Source of the DNA: Caldilineales bacterium | Lineage (GTDB): Bacteria > Chloroflexota > Anaerolineae > JAAEKA01 | Reading direction: 5' to 3' | DNA: 36,767 bases | NCBI GenBank assembly: GCA_025055015.1 | Contig: JANWYQ010000124.1 | Span: forward strand, 1 to 36,767 | In this document: positions 9,299 through 22,811 of the stretch, in pieces | Numbering within the stretch: position 1 is the first letter of the stretch | Layout of the letters: each line of letters opens with the position of its first letter | Notes under the pieces: model-generated | Databases searched by the model: none | What the model was told of the DNA's origin: nothing | What the model saw: only the letters and a program-made list of their open reading frames with translations | Made by a program: the position numbers and the translations under genes

Positions 9299-9327
9299 AT
9301 TATAGCACGCCGGGAGTCGGCGGTCAA
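9299..9327 (-). promoter_or_regulatory. Putative sigma70-type promoter of the envelope operon (minus strand TTGACC - 17 bp - TATAAT)
   Basis: Reverse complement reads TTGACCGCCGACTCCCGGCGTGCTATAATGCC, just upstream of the GT4 start. Confidence 0.7.
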
Positions 9328-9334
9328 TCCCGGT

Positions 9335-9614
9335 CGGCTGGAGCCTCGACGCACCGGCCGAAGCCTAATGGCAGTAGGATATGGCCTCAGGGATTTGGCC
9401 GCTGGTTCCGTCTATGCGGGCGGAGTTGAGGCTTTAGCAGGGTCAAAGGGAGGGCTGGTGTTCAGGTATGACCTGCTGAAGCCTCGAATCCGTGGAGGGG
9501 GATGAGGGAGGACGAGAATTGACCGGCTGAAGCCCAATGGCACGAAGACATGCCTCCTGTCACCCAGAGGCTCGAGTCCGGGATGCCTAGAGTGGGGACG
9601 AGGCTTTTGGCCGG
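9335..9614. repeat. Cluster of about six degenerate GGCTGAAGCCTCGA-like intergenic repeats in both orientations
   Basis: Forward copies near 9335, 9355, 9471 and 9522; inverted copies near 9425 and 9597. GAGGCTTTAGCAGG (9428-9441) pairs with CCTGCTGAAGCCTC (9472-9485). Confidence 0.6.
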
Positions 9615-9692
9615 CTACCGGTGTCGTGGTAGAATGCCCCTCACCGTTTTCCCGGCCCTTGCAGCACCTTCCCCTTGCCTGGAGAAAGCACC

Positions 9693-11006
<1,314 letters not shown>

Positions 11007-11138
11007 GCCGAAACACAAACACAACAGACGCTGCGCTGGGCGCTCAACCCTTGGAAGGCTGGCACGCCCTCCCCTCCCCGTGTTTCCCTGCCTCCCCTAC
11101 TTACCTTCCGGTCCCTCGTTGCCCGCCCATCCCTCCTC

Positions 11139-12395
11139 TCACGCGCCTAAGTCCGCCAGGCTTTGCCCGCGCAGCTGCCGCGCCACCCACACCATGAGGC
11201 GATCGGCCACCTCCTCCTTGGACAGCAGCGGCCAAGGCAACACGTCGCCCCAGCGGTCCAACAGCGTCACCTGGTTGGTGTCGGTGCCGAAGCCGCTGTG
11301 GGGGGCCGACACGTCGTTCACCAGGATCAGGTCCAGGTTCTTGGCCTCCAGCTTGGCCTTGGCGTTGGCCAACAGGTCCTCGGTCTCTGCCGCAAAGCCG
11401 ACCATGATGCGCGGGCGGCCGGTGGCCTTGCGCTGGCGGCCCACCTCGGCCAGGATGTCGGGGTTGCGCACCAGCTGGATAGTGATGTCGTCCTTCTTCT
11501 TGATCTTCTGCTCCGCCACAGTGGCCGGCCGGTAGTCGGCCACGGCGGCCGCGCCGATCAGCACGTCGGTGCGGGGCAGCAGGTCGAAGGTGGCTTCGCA
11601 CATGTCGCGCGCCGAGGTCACCGGCACGCTGTGGACGCCGAAGGGGATGCTCACCTGCAGCGGGGAGTGGATCACCGTCACCTCGGCGCCGAAGTCGCGC
11701 GCGGAGCGGGCGATAGCGATGCCCATCTTGCCGGTGGAGCGGTTGGTGAGGAAGCGCACCGGGTCGAGCGCCTCTTGGGTGCCGCCGGCAGTGATCACCA
11801 CGTGCACCCCGGCCAGGGGGCCCTTGCGGCCCAGCACCTTGCGCACCATCTCGATGATCTGCGGCGGCTCGGCCATGCGCCCCATGCCCACCGCGCCCGA
11901 GGCCAGGCGGCCAGGCATGGGCCCCACCAAGGTCGCCCCGCGCTCCACCAGCGTGGCCACGTGGGCTTGGGTGGCCGGGTTCTCCCACATCCCTGTCTCC
12001 ATCGCCGGGGCCAGCAGCAGCGGTGCGCGCGTGGCCAGCGCCGTGGCCGAGAGAGGATCGTCGGCCAGGCCCAAGGCCAGGCGGGCGATGGTGTTGGCCG
12101 TAGCCGGCGCCACCAGGAAGAGATCCGCCTCCCGCGCCATGGTGACGTGTAAAATCTGCCCTTGGCCTTGCCCCCACATGTCCGTCGTCACCGGCCGGCC
12201 GGTGATGGCTGAGAAGGTGAGCGGGGTGACGAACTTTTGCGCCGCGGCGGTCATCAGCACGTCAACGATTGCGCCGGCCTGGGTCAGCCGGCTAGCCACC
12301 GTCACGGCCTTGTAGGCCGCGATGCCGCCGCTCACGCCCAACAGCACACGCTTGCCGCGCAACACTCGCACATGGTGAGCTTCGGCGTCTGACAT
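11139..12395 (-). CDS. coaBC: Bifunctional phosphopantothenoylcysteine decarboxylase / phosphopantothenate-cysteine ligase
   Basis: RGKRVLLGVSGGIAAYKAVTVASRLTQAGA..MTAAAQKFVTPLTF..APAMETGMWENPATQ..ITAGGTQEALDPVRFLTNRSTGKMG. Start at MSDAEAHH. Confidence 0.95.
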   Translation of the reverse strand: MSDAEAHHVRVLRGKRVLLGVSGGIAAYKAVTVASRLTQAGAIVDVLMTAAAQKFVTPLTFSAITGRPVTTDMWGQGQGQILHVTMAREADLFLVAPATANTIARLALGLADDPLSATALATRAPLLLAPAMETGMWENPATQAHVATLVERGATLVGPMPGRLASGAVGMGRMAEPPQIIEMVRKVLGRKGPLAGVHVVITAGGTQEALDPVRFLTNRSTGKMGIAIARSARDFGAEVTVIHSPLQVSIPFGVHSVPVTSARDMCEATFDLLPRTDVLIGAAAVADYRPATVAEQKIKKKDDITIQLVRNPDILAEVGRQRKATGRPRIMVGFAAETEDLLANAKAKLEAKNLDLILVNDVSAPHSGFGTDTNQVTLLDRWGDVLPWPLLSKEEVADRLMVWVARQLRGQSLADLGA

Positions 12396-12525
12396 GGAGC
12401 TCCTTCCAGAGCGCGCTTGCCAGCAGCGCGCTAAAGCCAGGAAATAAAGCCGAGATGGCGCTCGGCCCTCGGGAACGGTTGGCGCAGCCCATTCTACCAC
12501 CAGCGCAGTCCAGCCGCAAGCAGCG

Positions 12526-12554
12526 TTGACGTCGGTGCGCACCGGTGCTATAAT
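12526..12554 (+). promoter_or_regulatory. Putative sigma70-type promoter of PPK2 gene (TTGACG - 17 bp - TATAAT)
   Basis: Near-consensus hexamers with extended -10 TGC, about 100 bp upstream of the ORF. Confidence 0.75.
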
Positions 12555-12656
12555 CTCGGCGCCGCCGGCCGGCCACTCCGCCACCCCCGGCGGTGCATCG
12601 CTTAGCCGCCTTCAAGCCAGTCTGCCTAGCCGTCGCTGTAGGGAGAGCCTTCCGCC

Positions 12657-13475
12657 ATGTCCAATCCGTTCGTCGAGCGCTACCGCGTGCCGCCCGGCCA
12701 GCCTGTGCGCCTGGCCGACTGGGACCCCAACGACAAGAGCCTCTTTGAGGGGGACAAGAAGGAGGGCAAACAAGCCCTGCGCCGCCTAAACGAGCGGCTG
12801 GCGGAGCTTCAGGAGCTGCTATATGCCGAGGGCAAGCACAAGCTGCTGATCGTGCTGCAGGCCATGGACACCGCCGGCAAGGACGGCGTGATTCGCCACG
12901 TGTTCAAAGGGGTCAATCCCCAGGGCGTCGAGGTGGCCAACTTCAAGGTGCCCACCCCCATCGAGCTGGCCCACGACTACCTGTGGCGCGTCCACCAGCG
13001 AACCCCTGCCTCCGGCCAAATCGTCATCTTCAACCGCAGCCACTACGAGGACGTGCTGGTGGTGCGGGTGAAAAACCTAGTGCCTCCGGAGCGCTGGAGC
13101 CGCCGCTACCACCACATCGTCGAGTTTGAGCGGCTGTTGGCCGAGGAGGGCACCACCATCCTCAAGTTCTACCTGCACATTGACCAGGAGGAGCAGAAGA
13201 AACGGCTGGAGGCCCGCCGCGACGACCCCACCAAGCAGTGGAAGTTCAACCCCGGCGACCTGGAGGACCGCAAGCTGTGGCCGCAGTACATGGAGGCCTA
13301 CGAGGAGGCCATCAGCCGCACCAGCAGCGAGTGGGCGCCCTGGTTCATCGTGCCCGCCAACCGCAAGTGGTACCGCAACTTGGTGATCAGCCAGGTGATC
13401 ATTGACACCCTGGAGGGGCTGGACATGCGCTACCCCGCCCCCAAGGCGGACCTCAGCCAGATCGTCATCGAGTAG
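12657..13475 (+). CDS. ppk2: Polyphosphate kinase 2 family protein
   Basis: LLIVLQAMDTAGKDGVIRHVFKGVNPQGVEVANFKVPT..VIFNRSHYEDVLVVRV..RRDDPTKQWKFNPGDLEDRKLWPQYMEAYEEAI. Confidence 0.95.
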   Translation: MSNPFVERYRVPPGQPVRLADWDPNDKSLFEGDKKEGKQALRRLNERLAELQELLYAEGKHKLLIVLQAMDTAGKDGVIRHVFKGVNPQGVEVANFKVPTPIELAHDYLWRVHQRTPASGQIVIFNRSHYEDVLVVRVKNLVPPERWSRRYHHIVEFERLLAEEGTTILKFYLHIDQEEQKKRLEARRDDPTKQWKFNPGDLEDRKLWPQYMEAYEEAISRTSSEWAPWFIVPANRKWYRNLVISQVIIDTLEGLDMRYPAPKADLSQIVIE

Positions 13476-13502
13476 CGCAGCGCTCTCGCCGCAGGAGCCC
13501 CT

Positions 13503-15275
13503 ATGGCTGTCCCCTTTCGCGCTTACGCACAGCCTGACCCGGCCACCGGCGCCACCCGCCTGTGGCTGGAGTTCCCTGCGCCCGAACCGGATGACACGCT
13601 GGTCTGCGCCGAGGCCTCTCTAGAGGTCGGCGGTCGGCCGGCCTTGCCGCTGGGCCTGGTCTGCGCGCCCACGGCCGTCACCTGGCACGCCCAACACCGG
13701 CTGGAGCTCGGCCTGCACACCCTGCCGGAGGATGGGCAGCTCGATGTGCGCTGGGGAGACCAGACGATGCCCGTCCGCCCCGCGCCTCCTGATCCGCTGC
13801 TGCCTATTCTGCGCCATGTGACCGTGGAGCCCCAGGGGACGGGCAGCGCCATCCTGCGCCTGCACGCCGAGGACCTCCCGGCCGGCCAACGGCTGCGGGT
13901 GGACGGCGGCGCCGGCCAGGTGCGCTGGACCATGGCCGGCGAGGGCCGCGAGGTGGCCGCTGCCTGGACCTTCGATTATGTCAAACCTGGCTCCTACACC
14001 GTTGCTGTGGACCTGGTAGATGCCGAGGGCTTCTGGCTGGCTACCTTGGTGGAGCGGTCCATCGAGGTGTCGGCGCCCACGGTGTACGTCGAGCCGGCAG
14101 AGGCAGAGAGAGCCGAGGTCGCAGTGCTGGTGGGCGAGGCGCCGGCCGAGGTGCCCTCGCCTGCGTCGGTGTTGCCGCCGTGGTTGCCCTTCCGCTACCT
14201 GCGGCCGCTGTGGGCCGGCTCGCGCACCTACACCCGGCCCGGCGGCGACCAGGTTTCTCGCGTCTTGGCGGCCGGCACCTACCTGGCCACGGATCAAGAG
14301 GCGGTGGTGAACGGAGCACTGTGGTATCGCTCCACCCACGGGGATTGGATCCCGGCCAGCGCGGTGGCGCTGCTGACGCCGTCGGAGCTGCGCGGGGTGG
14401 AGCTGGGCCAGCCGAGCGAGCCGATCCCTCCAACGCCCTCTGCCCGCCGCGGGGTGGTGACAGCCACCTTGCTCAACGTGCGCGCCCGGCCGGGCGTGCG
14501 GGCGGACAACCCGCCGGTGGATCGACTGCGCCAGGGGACCGAGGTGCAGATCTTCGAGCAACAAACGGTGGAGGGTGCGCCGTGGTACCGCATCGGGGTG
14601 GACCGCTGGGTGCACGGCGGCTATGTGCGCCTCGCCCCAGGAGAAGCGCCTAGCCCCGGCCAGCCGGCCGCCTCTGGCCTCCCCGTCGGGTGGGTGTCGG
14701 CCTCCAGCCTCAACGTGCGCCAACGGCCCGGAACCGACGCCACCATCCCTGTGGTGGGCCAGGTGAGACGCAACCAGCGGCTGGACATCCTGGAGACGCG
14801 CACCGTGGACGGCCAGCGCTGGCATCGCATCGGCGAGGCGCAGTGGGTGCTGGGCCAATGGGTGGCAGTGGCAACCTACCAGCCGCGGCCGGCCGCCATC
14901 GCCGCCGACGAGCTCTGGGTGGGGGTGAACCTGGCCCAGCAAACCGCAGTGGCCTACGCAGGAGACCGGCCGGTGTACGCGGCGATGGTGGCCACCGGCG
15001 CGGCGGGCACGCCCACAGTGCAGGGGATCTTTCGCACCTGGCGCCGCCTCCCCTCGGGCAAGATGTCGGGCCCCGGCTACTACATCGAAGGGGTCACCTG
15101 GACCTGCTACTTCTACGACGGCTACGCCCTGCACACGGCCTACTGGCACGACAGCTTCGGCCGGCCGCTCAGCCACGGGTGCGTCAACCTGAGCCCCTAC
15201 GATGCGTGGTGGATCTACCAATGGAGCGCCCCAGGCGGCAGCCGCAGTCCCACCGTGTTCGTCTATCCGGGCTGA
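13503..15275 (+). CDS. L,D-transpeptidase (YkuD) with tandem SH3-like domains
   Basis: 590 aa; SH3b-type LLNVRARPG and SLNVRQRPG repeats; C-terminal HTAYWHDSFGRPLSHGCVNLSPYDAWWIYQW catalytic motif. Confidence 0.9.
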   Translation: MAVPFRAYAQPDPATGATRLWLEFPAPEPDDTLVCAEASLEVGGRPALPLGLVCAPTAVTWHAQHRLELGLHTLPEDGQLDVRWGDQTMPVRPAPPDPLLPILRHVTVEPQGTGSAILRLHAEDLPAGQRLRVDGGAGQVRWTMAGEGREVAAAWTFDYVKPGSYTVAVDLVDAEGFWLATLVERSIEVSAPTVYVEPAEAERAEVAVLVGEAPAEVPSPASVLPPWLPFRYLRPLWAGSRTYTRPGGDQVSRVLAAGTYLATDQEAVVNGALWYRSTHGDWIPASAVALLTPSELRGVELGQPSEPIPPTPSARRGVVTATLLNVRARPGVRADNPPVDRLRQGTEVQIFEQQTVEGAPWYRIGVDRWVHGGYVRLAPGEAPSPGQPAASGLPVGWVSASSLNVRQRPGTDATIPVVGQVRRNQRLDILETRTVDGQRWHRIGEAQWVLGQWVAVATYQPRPAAIAADELWVGVNLAQQTAVAYAGDRPVYAAMVATGAAGTPTVQGIFRTWRRLPSGKMSGPGYYIEGVTWTCYFYDGYALHTAYWHDSFGRPLSHGCVNLSPYDAWWIYQWSAPGGSRSPTVFVYPG

Positions 15276-15313
15276 AACCCGGAGACGACGCCTTAAGCGA
15301 TGCCAACCTCCCG

Positions 15314-17596
15314 CTAATCCTCCAACAAGGGGAAGAGGGAACGCCACCAATCCACGGCAAGGCGCCGAGGAAGCGACCAAGGCCCCTGGCCACACGGGTT
15401 CGTCGCCCGCACGCGCCAGAGGTAGCTCTGGCCGGGCCGCAGGCCCGCAGCGACGTACTGCGGCGCGGTCAGGCCCCTCTCGTCCACCGCCAGGTCGGCG
15501 AAGCCTGCGTCTGCCGCCACCTGCAGGTCGTAGGTGACGTTGGCGCCCGCGTCGGCCCACTGCAGCGCCACAGGCCCCGGCCGCACGACGGCCTGGTCCG
15601 CCGGGAACAAGGCACCAGGCGGCCCCGGGGAGGCCGGCAGGACGGAGAGCGCCACGGGGCCTGTCCGTTGGACGCCCTCTGCGCCGACACCCACCACCGC
15701 CAGCTCGTAAGCGCCCGGCGGCGTCTCGTCGGTCAGCGCCAGGTGCAGGCTGGCTGCGGCCGGTGGGATCACCTGCGTGGGAGTGACGGTCGCCGTGGCA
15801 GCGGGCGGCGTTCCCCGGACAGACAGGCTCACCCAGGCGTCGTACCGGCCGAGGACGGGGGTCACGCTCACGGCCAGGTCGGCCACGGCGGCCGGGCATA
15901 GGCTCAGCCGACCCGGGTCGGCCTGAACCGCGAAGTCGGGCCGCGCCACGTCCAGCCAGGTCGCCGTGGGCGGTCCCCAATGGCCGGCGGCGTCCCGCGC
16001 CCGCACCCACACCAGGTAGCGGCCCGGCGCCAGATCGGTGATGTCCAGCTCGCCCACCACCCCCTCGCGCGGGGAGTCGAAGCGGCCGTCGGCCGGCCGC
16101 AGGCGCACCGCCGTGCCGCCCAGCCAGGGAGGCGCGCCGACGTAGGCCTCGGCCAGGGTGATGGCCTGGCCGCCGGTGGCGCTGTCGGTCGCCGTGGCCG
16201 TGACCACCAGCGGCTGACCCGGCCCGACCGGCTGGGGAGAGAGGACAGGCGTCAGCGTCTCAGGGCCCTGGCCGCGCACGTAGGGCATGTCGGCCATCTT
16301 GGCCGCGTAGAAGAGGGCCGGCCGGTTGGCCCTCCAGATGTCGGGCACTTGGGGACAGGGCTGAAAGAACTCCGTGCCCAGCTCGAAGGTGAAGGCGGGG
16401 ATCCCCAGCTCGCCGTAGGCCCAGTCGTCGGTGGATCCGCTCACGGGGTAGAGACAGCCGGGCGCGCCCGACTGGCAAGCGACGTAGCCGTTGTAGCTGG
16501 CAAACTTACGGCCGATGGACTGCAGGCCGGCGGCGTTGGGCGCCGGCGCCTCCCTGTTTCCCCAGGGCCACAGCACCAGCTGGCCATAGGAGTGCAGGGT
16601 GATCATGATCCCCGTGGCGCTCAAAGGCGCCGGGTCGTTGAGTCCCGGCCCGCGCTGGTCGGGGAACAGGGCGCGCATGAGGGCCTCCAGCGCCTGAACC
16701 TCCGGCTCCGAGGCAGCCGAGGGCCCGCGGTAGGTCTCGGCGCACGCGTTGGGGCTGGCGCCCGTGCCGCCCCACATGAAGGAGTGGTTGCGGTTGAGGT
16801 CTACGCCGTAGTACTCGAAGTCGTAGATGGGATAGGTGGTGTCGTAGTCGGAGGTGCAGCCGTCGTCGTTGTCAGTGTTCTTGCGCCACAGCTTGTTCTG
16901 CTCGGCGCGCTGGCGGCCGTCGGGGTTGGTCACCGGCGCGATCCACACCTCGTGGTGGTCCACCACCCACGTGATGTCAGGGTCCTGGCCGTAGTTCTCC
17001 AGCAGCCAGTCGGCGAAGAAGAGCGCGATCTCCGGCGTCACCAGCTCGCGAGCATGGATGGCGGCCATCAAGAAGAAGCGCGGCTTGCTGCTGCGGCCGG
17101 CCGGCGGCGCCACCTCTCGGTTGGTGATGCGCAGCACCCACAGGTCGTGGCCGGCCCCGCCGCCGCGGGTAGCCTTCTCCCAGCTGTCGCCGAAGTCTAT
17201 CAGCTCAGCCAGGGTGGGATACTGTGCGGCCAGGAAGCGCAGGCGAGCCTCGACGGTGGGCACGTCCCGATAGCAGGCGAAGCCGGGAGGACCGTCGGGC
17301 TGCAGGGCCCGGCGCAGGCTGGCGGTCTGCACCGGGTCGGTCTCGATGCGGAAGCCCTGGGCCGTCAGCCACTGCCGCTGGCCAGGGCGCAGCAGTGCCA
17401 CTAGGTAGTTCGGCCCACGCGCCTCCAGCAGGTCCAGCCCGGCGTTGGCCAGCCAGGCTACCTGCTCCTCGCTCGCCACGTAGATGCGCGCGACGGCCGG
17501 CTCCTGGCCGACCGCAGGCGGCGGCGTCGGCGCAGCCGCAGCGGACGGCACGGGCAGCAGGGCGAGGAGGAGCAGGAGGGGGAGAAACGGTTTCAC
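15314..17596 (-). CDS. Secreted M14 family zinc carboxypeptidase
   Basis: MAAIHARELVTPEIALFFADWLLENYG (HxxE), GVDLNRNHSFMWGGTGASP, AFTFELG. GTG start at 17596 gives a signal peptide; the ORF can extend to 17638. Confidence 0.9.
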   Translation of the reverse strand: MKPFLPLLLLLALLPVPSAAAAPTPPPAVGQEPAVARIYVASEEQVAWLANAGLDLLEARGPNYLVALLRPGQRQWLTAQGFRIETDPVQTASLRRALQPDGPPGFACYRDVPTVEARLRFLAAQYPTLAELIDFGDSWEKATRGGGAGHDLWVLRITNREVAPPAGRSSKPRFFLMAAIHARELVTPEIALFFADWLLENYGQDPDITWVVDHHEVWIAPVTNPDGRQRAEQNKLWRKNTDNDDGCTSDYDTTYPIYDFEYYGVDLNRNHSFMWGGTGASPNACAETYRGPSAASEPEVQALEALMRALFPDQRGPGLNDPAPLSATGIMITLHSYGQLVLWPWGNREAPAPNAAGLQSIGRKFASYNGYVACQSGAPGCLYPVSGSTDDWAYGELGIPAFTFELGTEFFQPCPQVPDIWRANRPALFYAAKMADMPYVRGQGPETLTPVLSPQPVGPGQPLVVTATATDSATGGQAITLAEAYVGAPPWLGGTAVRLRPADGRFDSPREGVVGELDITDLAPGRYLVWVRARDAAGHWGPPTATWLDVARPDFAVQADPGRLSLCPAAVADLAVSVTPVLGRYDAWVSLSVRGTPPAATATVTPTQVIPPAAASLHLALTDETPPGAYELAVVGVGAEGVQRTGPVALSVLPASPGPPGALFPADQAVVRPGPVALQWADAGANVTYDLQVAADAGFADLAVDERGLTAPQYVAAGLRPGQSYLWRVRATNPCGQGPWSLPRRLAVDWWRSLFPLLED

Positions 17597-17688
17597 GGGG
17601 GCGTATCGGTCGAGGATGGCGCACTGCGCAGCGCGCACCTTGCTCAGGGCAGGAGGAGCGTCCCTGTGAACGGGGTCGGGTTTTCGGG

Positions 17689-20432
<2,744 letters not shown>

Positions 20433-20673
20433 GGCACCAAGGGCGAGATGCGCCGGACAACAGCACGGGCCTGCACGACACGATCGAGGCCAGTCCCACC
20501 GCAGCAGGGCGATCACCCGACGTTGACGTCCAGAATTATACTGCAAACCCAACGGCTCGGCCAAACTACCCGGCCGGCAGGCGAGATGGCTGGCCACGGC
20601 CTTGCCCTTTGCAGCTCTCCACGGCGCCGTGGAGGGGATGTCCGTCCCTCGATCGTGCCAGGATGCACTCAGT

Positions 20674-20702
20674 TTGGCAATCGGAGCTTACCTTGGTATA
20701 AT
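20674..20702 (+). promoter_or_regulatory. Putative sigma70-type promoter for the 20766 gene (TTGGCA - 17 bp - TATAAT)
   Basis: Near-consensus hexamers 64-92 bp upstream of the start codon. Confidence 0.65.
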
Positions 20703-20765
20703 CGGCCCAGGGCAGTTATCGCGGCCCGATTTTTTATGTCGTACATTCATCCGAGGTAAGGAAGC

Positions 20766-22346
20766 GTGTCATCGAGGCCTAGTCAGAACCCCGCCTACTG
20801 GACGACCGACTTTGAGCTCACCCCGGACGACATTCAGTTCTTGCTGGACTACCTGGTGGAGCGGGACAGGCCGGTAGCCGATGTAGACATGGTCAAGGCC
20901 CTCATCGAGCACCGCCTTCGCCGGGAGGAACAACGAATCCAGCGCCAGCTGGCCCAGGGGCGCGTCTACCAGCCTCAGGAGGACTACCGAGAGGGAGAGA
21001 CGGTGGTCTTTCCGCTCCTGGACTACGCCGTGGGCACCGTGGTGGGCAAGCGTCCGGGCAAGAACCCAGAGCACGGCAGCTTCAACGTAATTCAGGTAAA
21101 GTTCCCAGGTCAAAGCCAGCCGCGACAGTTCGCGGCGGCCCTCAAAACCCCTCACAAGCTGAGCCAGACGGGGGGCAACGCCACACAGCCGCCCGCAGAG
21201 AACGCCGAGACGATCTTCAAGCGCTACGGCGCGCAGGTCCGCCAGGCCATGGCCAACCAGCTCCAGGCCAAGGCGCCGGCGGACTTCGTCCAGCTGGGCC
21301 ATTTCTGGTTGCCGACCAAGTCGCTGGCCGACGTGCACATTGGGCATTTGAACATCGTCGAGGCAATGATCGAGCTCAACAACCGGCCCATGGCCACGGC
21401 CGAGCTGCTTCCGGAGCTGGGGCTGCCCAAGGAGATCCCCCAGTCCATCGTGGCCTTCTCGCTGGACCGCGGCTTGGCCAACGATCCCCGCTTCGTGGAC
21501 GTGGGCGTGGACAGCCGCCAATGGTATCTGCAGCGGTTGTTGCCGGAGGAGGCGGTGGCCATCCCTCGTCGCCTCCAACACTTCCCCGACGTCTTCGATC
21601 GCTCGGTGCTCAGCGTGCCGCTGCTGGAGCTGGAATGGGAGCTGGACGACGAGTGGACCGAGGGCGGCCCGACCAGCGTCTCCACCACGCAGCAGCAGCG
21701 CGTCACCCTGGCTCTGATCTATCCCCATCGCCGCTCCGGCACGCTGCCCTTGAGCAGCCGTACTCGCAGCTTCTTCCCGGTGCGGGAGGGCAAGCGCAGC
21801 CTCATCACCTTCATAGACGGCCGGTGGGGCAAGCGCTTCCCCGGCTGGGTGATGCCCGATGGGCGGTACGTGTGCGGGCTGGGCGCCTGGTACGAGGAGC
21901 ACAAGCTGCCGGTGGGCGCTTACATCCTGTTGGAGCGCACCGACACCCCCGGCGAGGTGGTGGTGGACTTCCGGCCCCACCGCTTGAAGCGAGACTGGGT
22001 GCGGGTAGCCCGGGTGGAGCGCGGCCAGCTCATGTTCACCATGCTGAAGCACGCCATCTCCGCCGACTACGACGACGACCTGGTGATCGCAGAGGCGGAT
22101 CCGGCAGCCACCGACGACCTGCGCCGTGAGCTGTACACCCGAAACGTGCCCCTGGCCAGTCTTGTGCACGACGTCGCCGTCCAGCTGATGGGGCTGAGCA
22201 ACCAGGGAACTGTGCACGCCAAGACGGTCTACAGCGCCGTCAACCTGGTGCGCCGCACGGCGCCGGGCCCGGTTTTCGCTGCCCTGGTGACCAACCCGCG
22301 CTTCCAGGCCCTGGGCGGCAACCTGTTTGCCCTGGCCCGCGGTTGA
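20766..22346 (+). CDS. Conserved hypothetical protein with possible winged-helix (HARE-HTH-like) modules
   Basis: 526 aa, GTG start. RPMATAELLPELGLPKEIPQSIVAFSLDRGLANDPRFVDVG and GTVHAKTVYSAVNLVRRTAPGPVFAALVTNPRFQALGGNLFAL look wHTH-like. Confidence 0.75.
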   Translation: MSSRPSQNPAYWTTDFELTPDDIQFLLDYLVERDRPVADVDMVKALIEHRLRREEQRIQRQLAQGRVYQPQEDYREGETVVFPLLDYAVGTVVGKRPGKNPEHGSFNVIQVKFPGQSQPRQFAAALKTPHKLSQTGGNATQPPAENAETIFKRYGAQVRQAMANQLQAKAPADFVQLGHFWLPTKSLADVHIGHLNIVEAMIELNNRPMATAELLPELGLPKEIPQSIVAFSLDRGLANDPRFVDVGVDSRQWYLQRLLPEEAVAIPRRLQHFPDVFDRSVLSVPLLELEWELDDEWTEGGPTSVSTTQQQRVTLALIYPHRRSGTLPLSSRTRSFFPVREGKRSLITFIDGRWGKRFPGWVMPDGRYVCGLGAWYEEHKLPVGAYILLERTDTPGEVVVDFRPHRLKRDWVRVARVERGQLMFTMLKHAISADYDDDLVIAEADPAATDDLRRELYTRNVPLASLVHDVAVQLMGLSNQGTVHAKTVYSAVNLVRRTAPGPVFAALVTNPRFQALGGNLFALARG

Positions 22347-22373
22347 CCCCCACGAACTGTTGCGAGGACTGGC

Positions 22374-22796
22374 ATGCCTGGCTGGACGAAACCAACTGTC
22401 GACACCAAGTTTCACATAGACTACTCCTGGTGGGAGCAGAGCGGCCGCAACTTCCGCCTCTATCTGCTGGAGCAGCTCTGCGACGAGTGTCGGAAGCGCT
22501 TTTCCACCCACCGGGAGACCGAGACCGTAGACTGGGTGGACCCCGAGACCGGAGAGGTTACCGAGGCCGACGCGCTGTTGCAGTGCCTCCGCAACGAGTG
22601 CGCTCAGCGACCAGATTTCATCAACGAGCGGACGCCGCTGGCCACGGCGGTCTTTCGCCTCTTCTTGCTCAACGGTAACCGGCCCCTCTCCCCCCGCGAG
22701 ATGCACGCCACCATTCGCTGGAAGCAGCCGCAGGTGATCCTGGCCACCATCGGCGGCCCGCAGACGTATCTCGGCATTCGGCCGCTGAGGGACTGA
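22374..22796 (+). CDS. Conserved hypothetical protein with Cys pairs and C-terminal wHTH-like segment
   Basis: 140 aa (MPGWTKPTVDTKFHIDYSWWEQSGRNFRLYLLEQLCDECRKRFS..LLQCLRNECAQ..); 27 bp after the previous gene, with a terminator following. Confidence 0.75.
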   Translation: MPGWTKPTVDTKFHIDYSWWEQSGRNFRLYLLEQLCDECRKRFSTHRETETVDWVDPETGEVTEADALLQCLRNECAQRPDFINERTPLATAVFRLFLLNGNRPLSPREMHATIRWKQPQVILATIGGPQTYLGIRPLRD

Positions 22797-22811
22797 CGCA
22801 AGGTCGAAGCC

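Noticed and set aside
9335-9614. CRISPR array
   Set aside because: Repeats are short, degenerate, in both orientations and irregularly spaced; no cas genes.
11101-12177. 358-aa minus ORF inside coaBC
   Set aside because: Alternative frame of coaBC with GARP-rich composition.
13620-16010. 796-aa minus-strand ORF
   Set aside because: Antisense to the clear L,D-transpeptidase and overlapping the M14 gene; Arg/Gly/His-rich composition typical of shadow frames.
15980-17404. 474-aa plus ORF
   Set aside because: Antisense shadow of the M14 carboxypeptidase.
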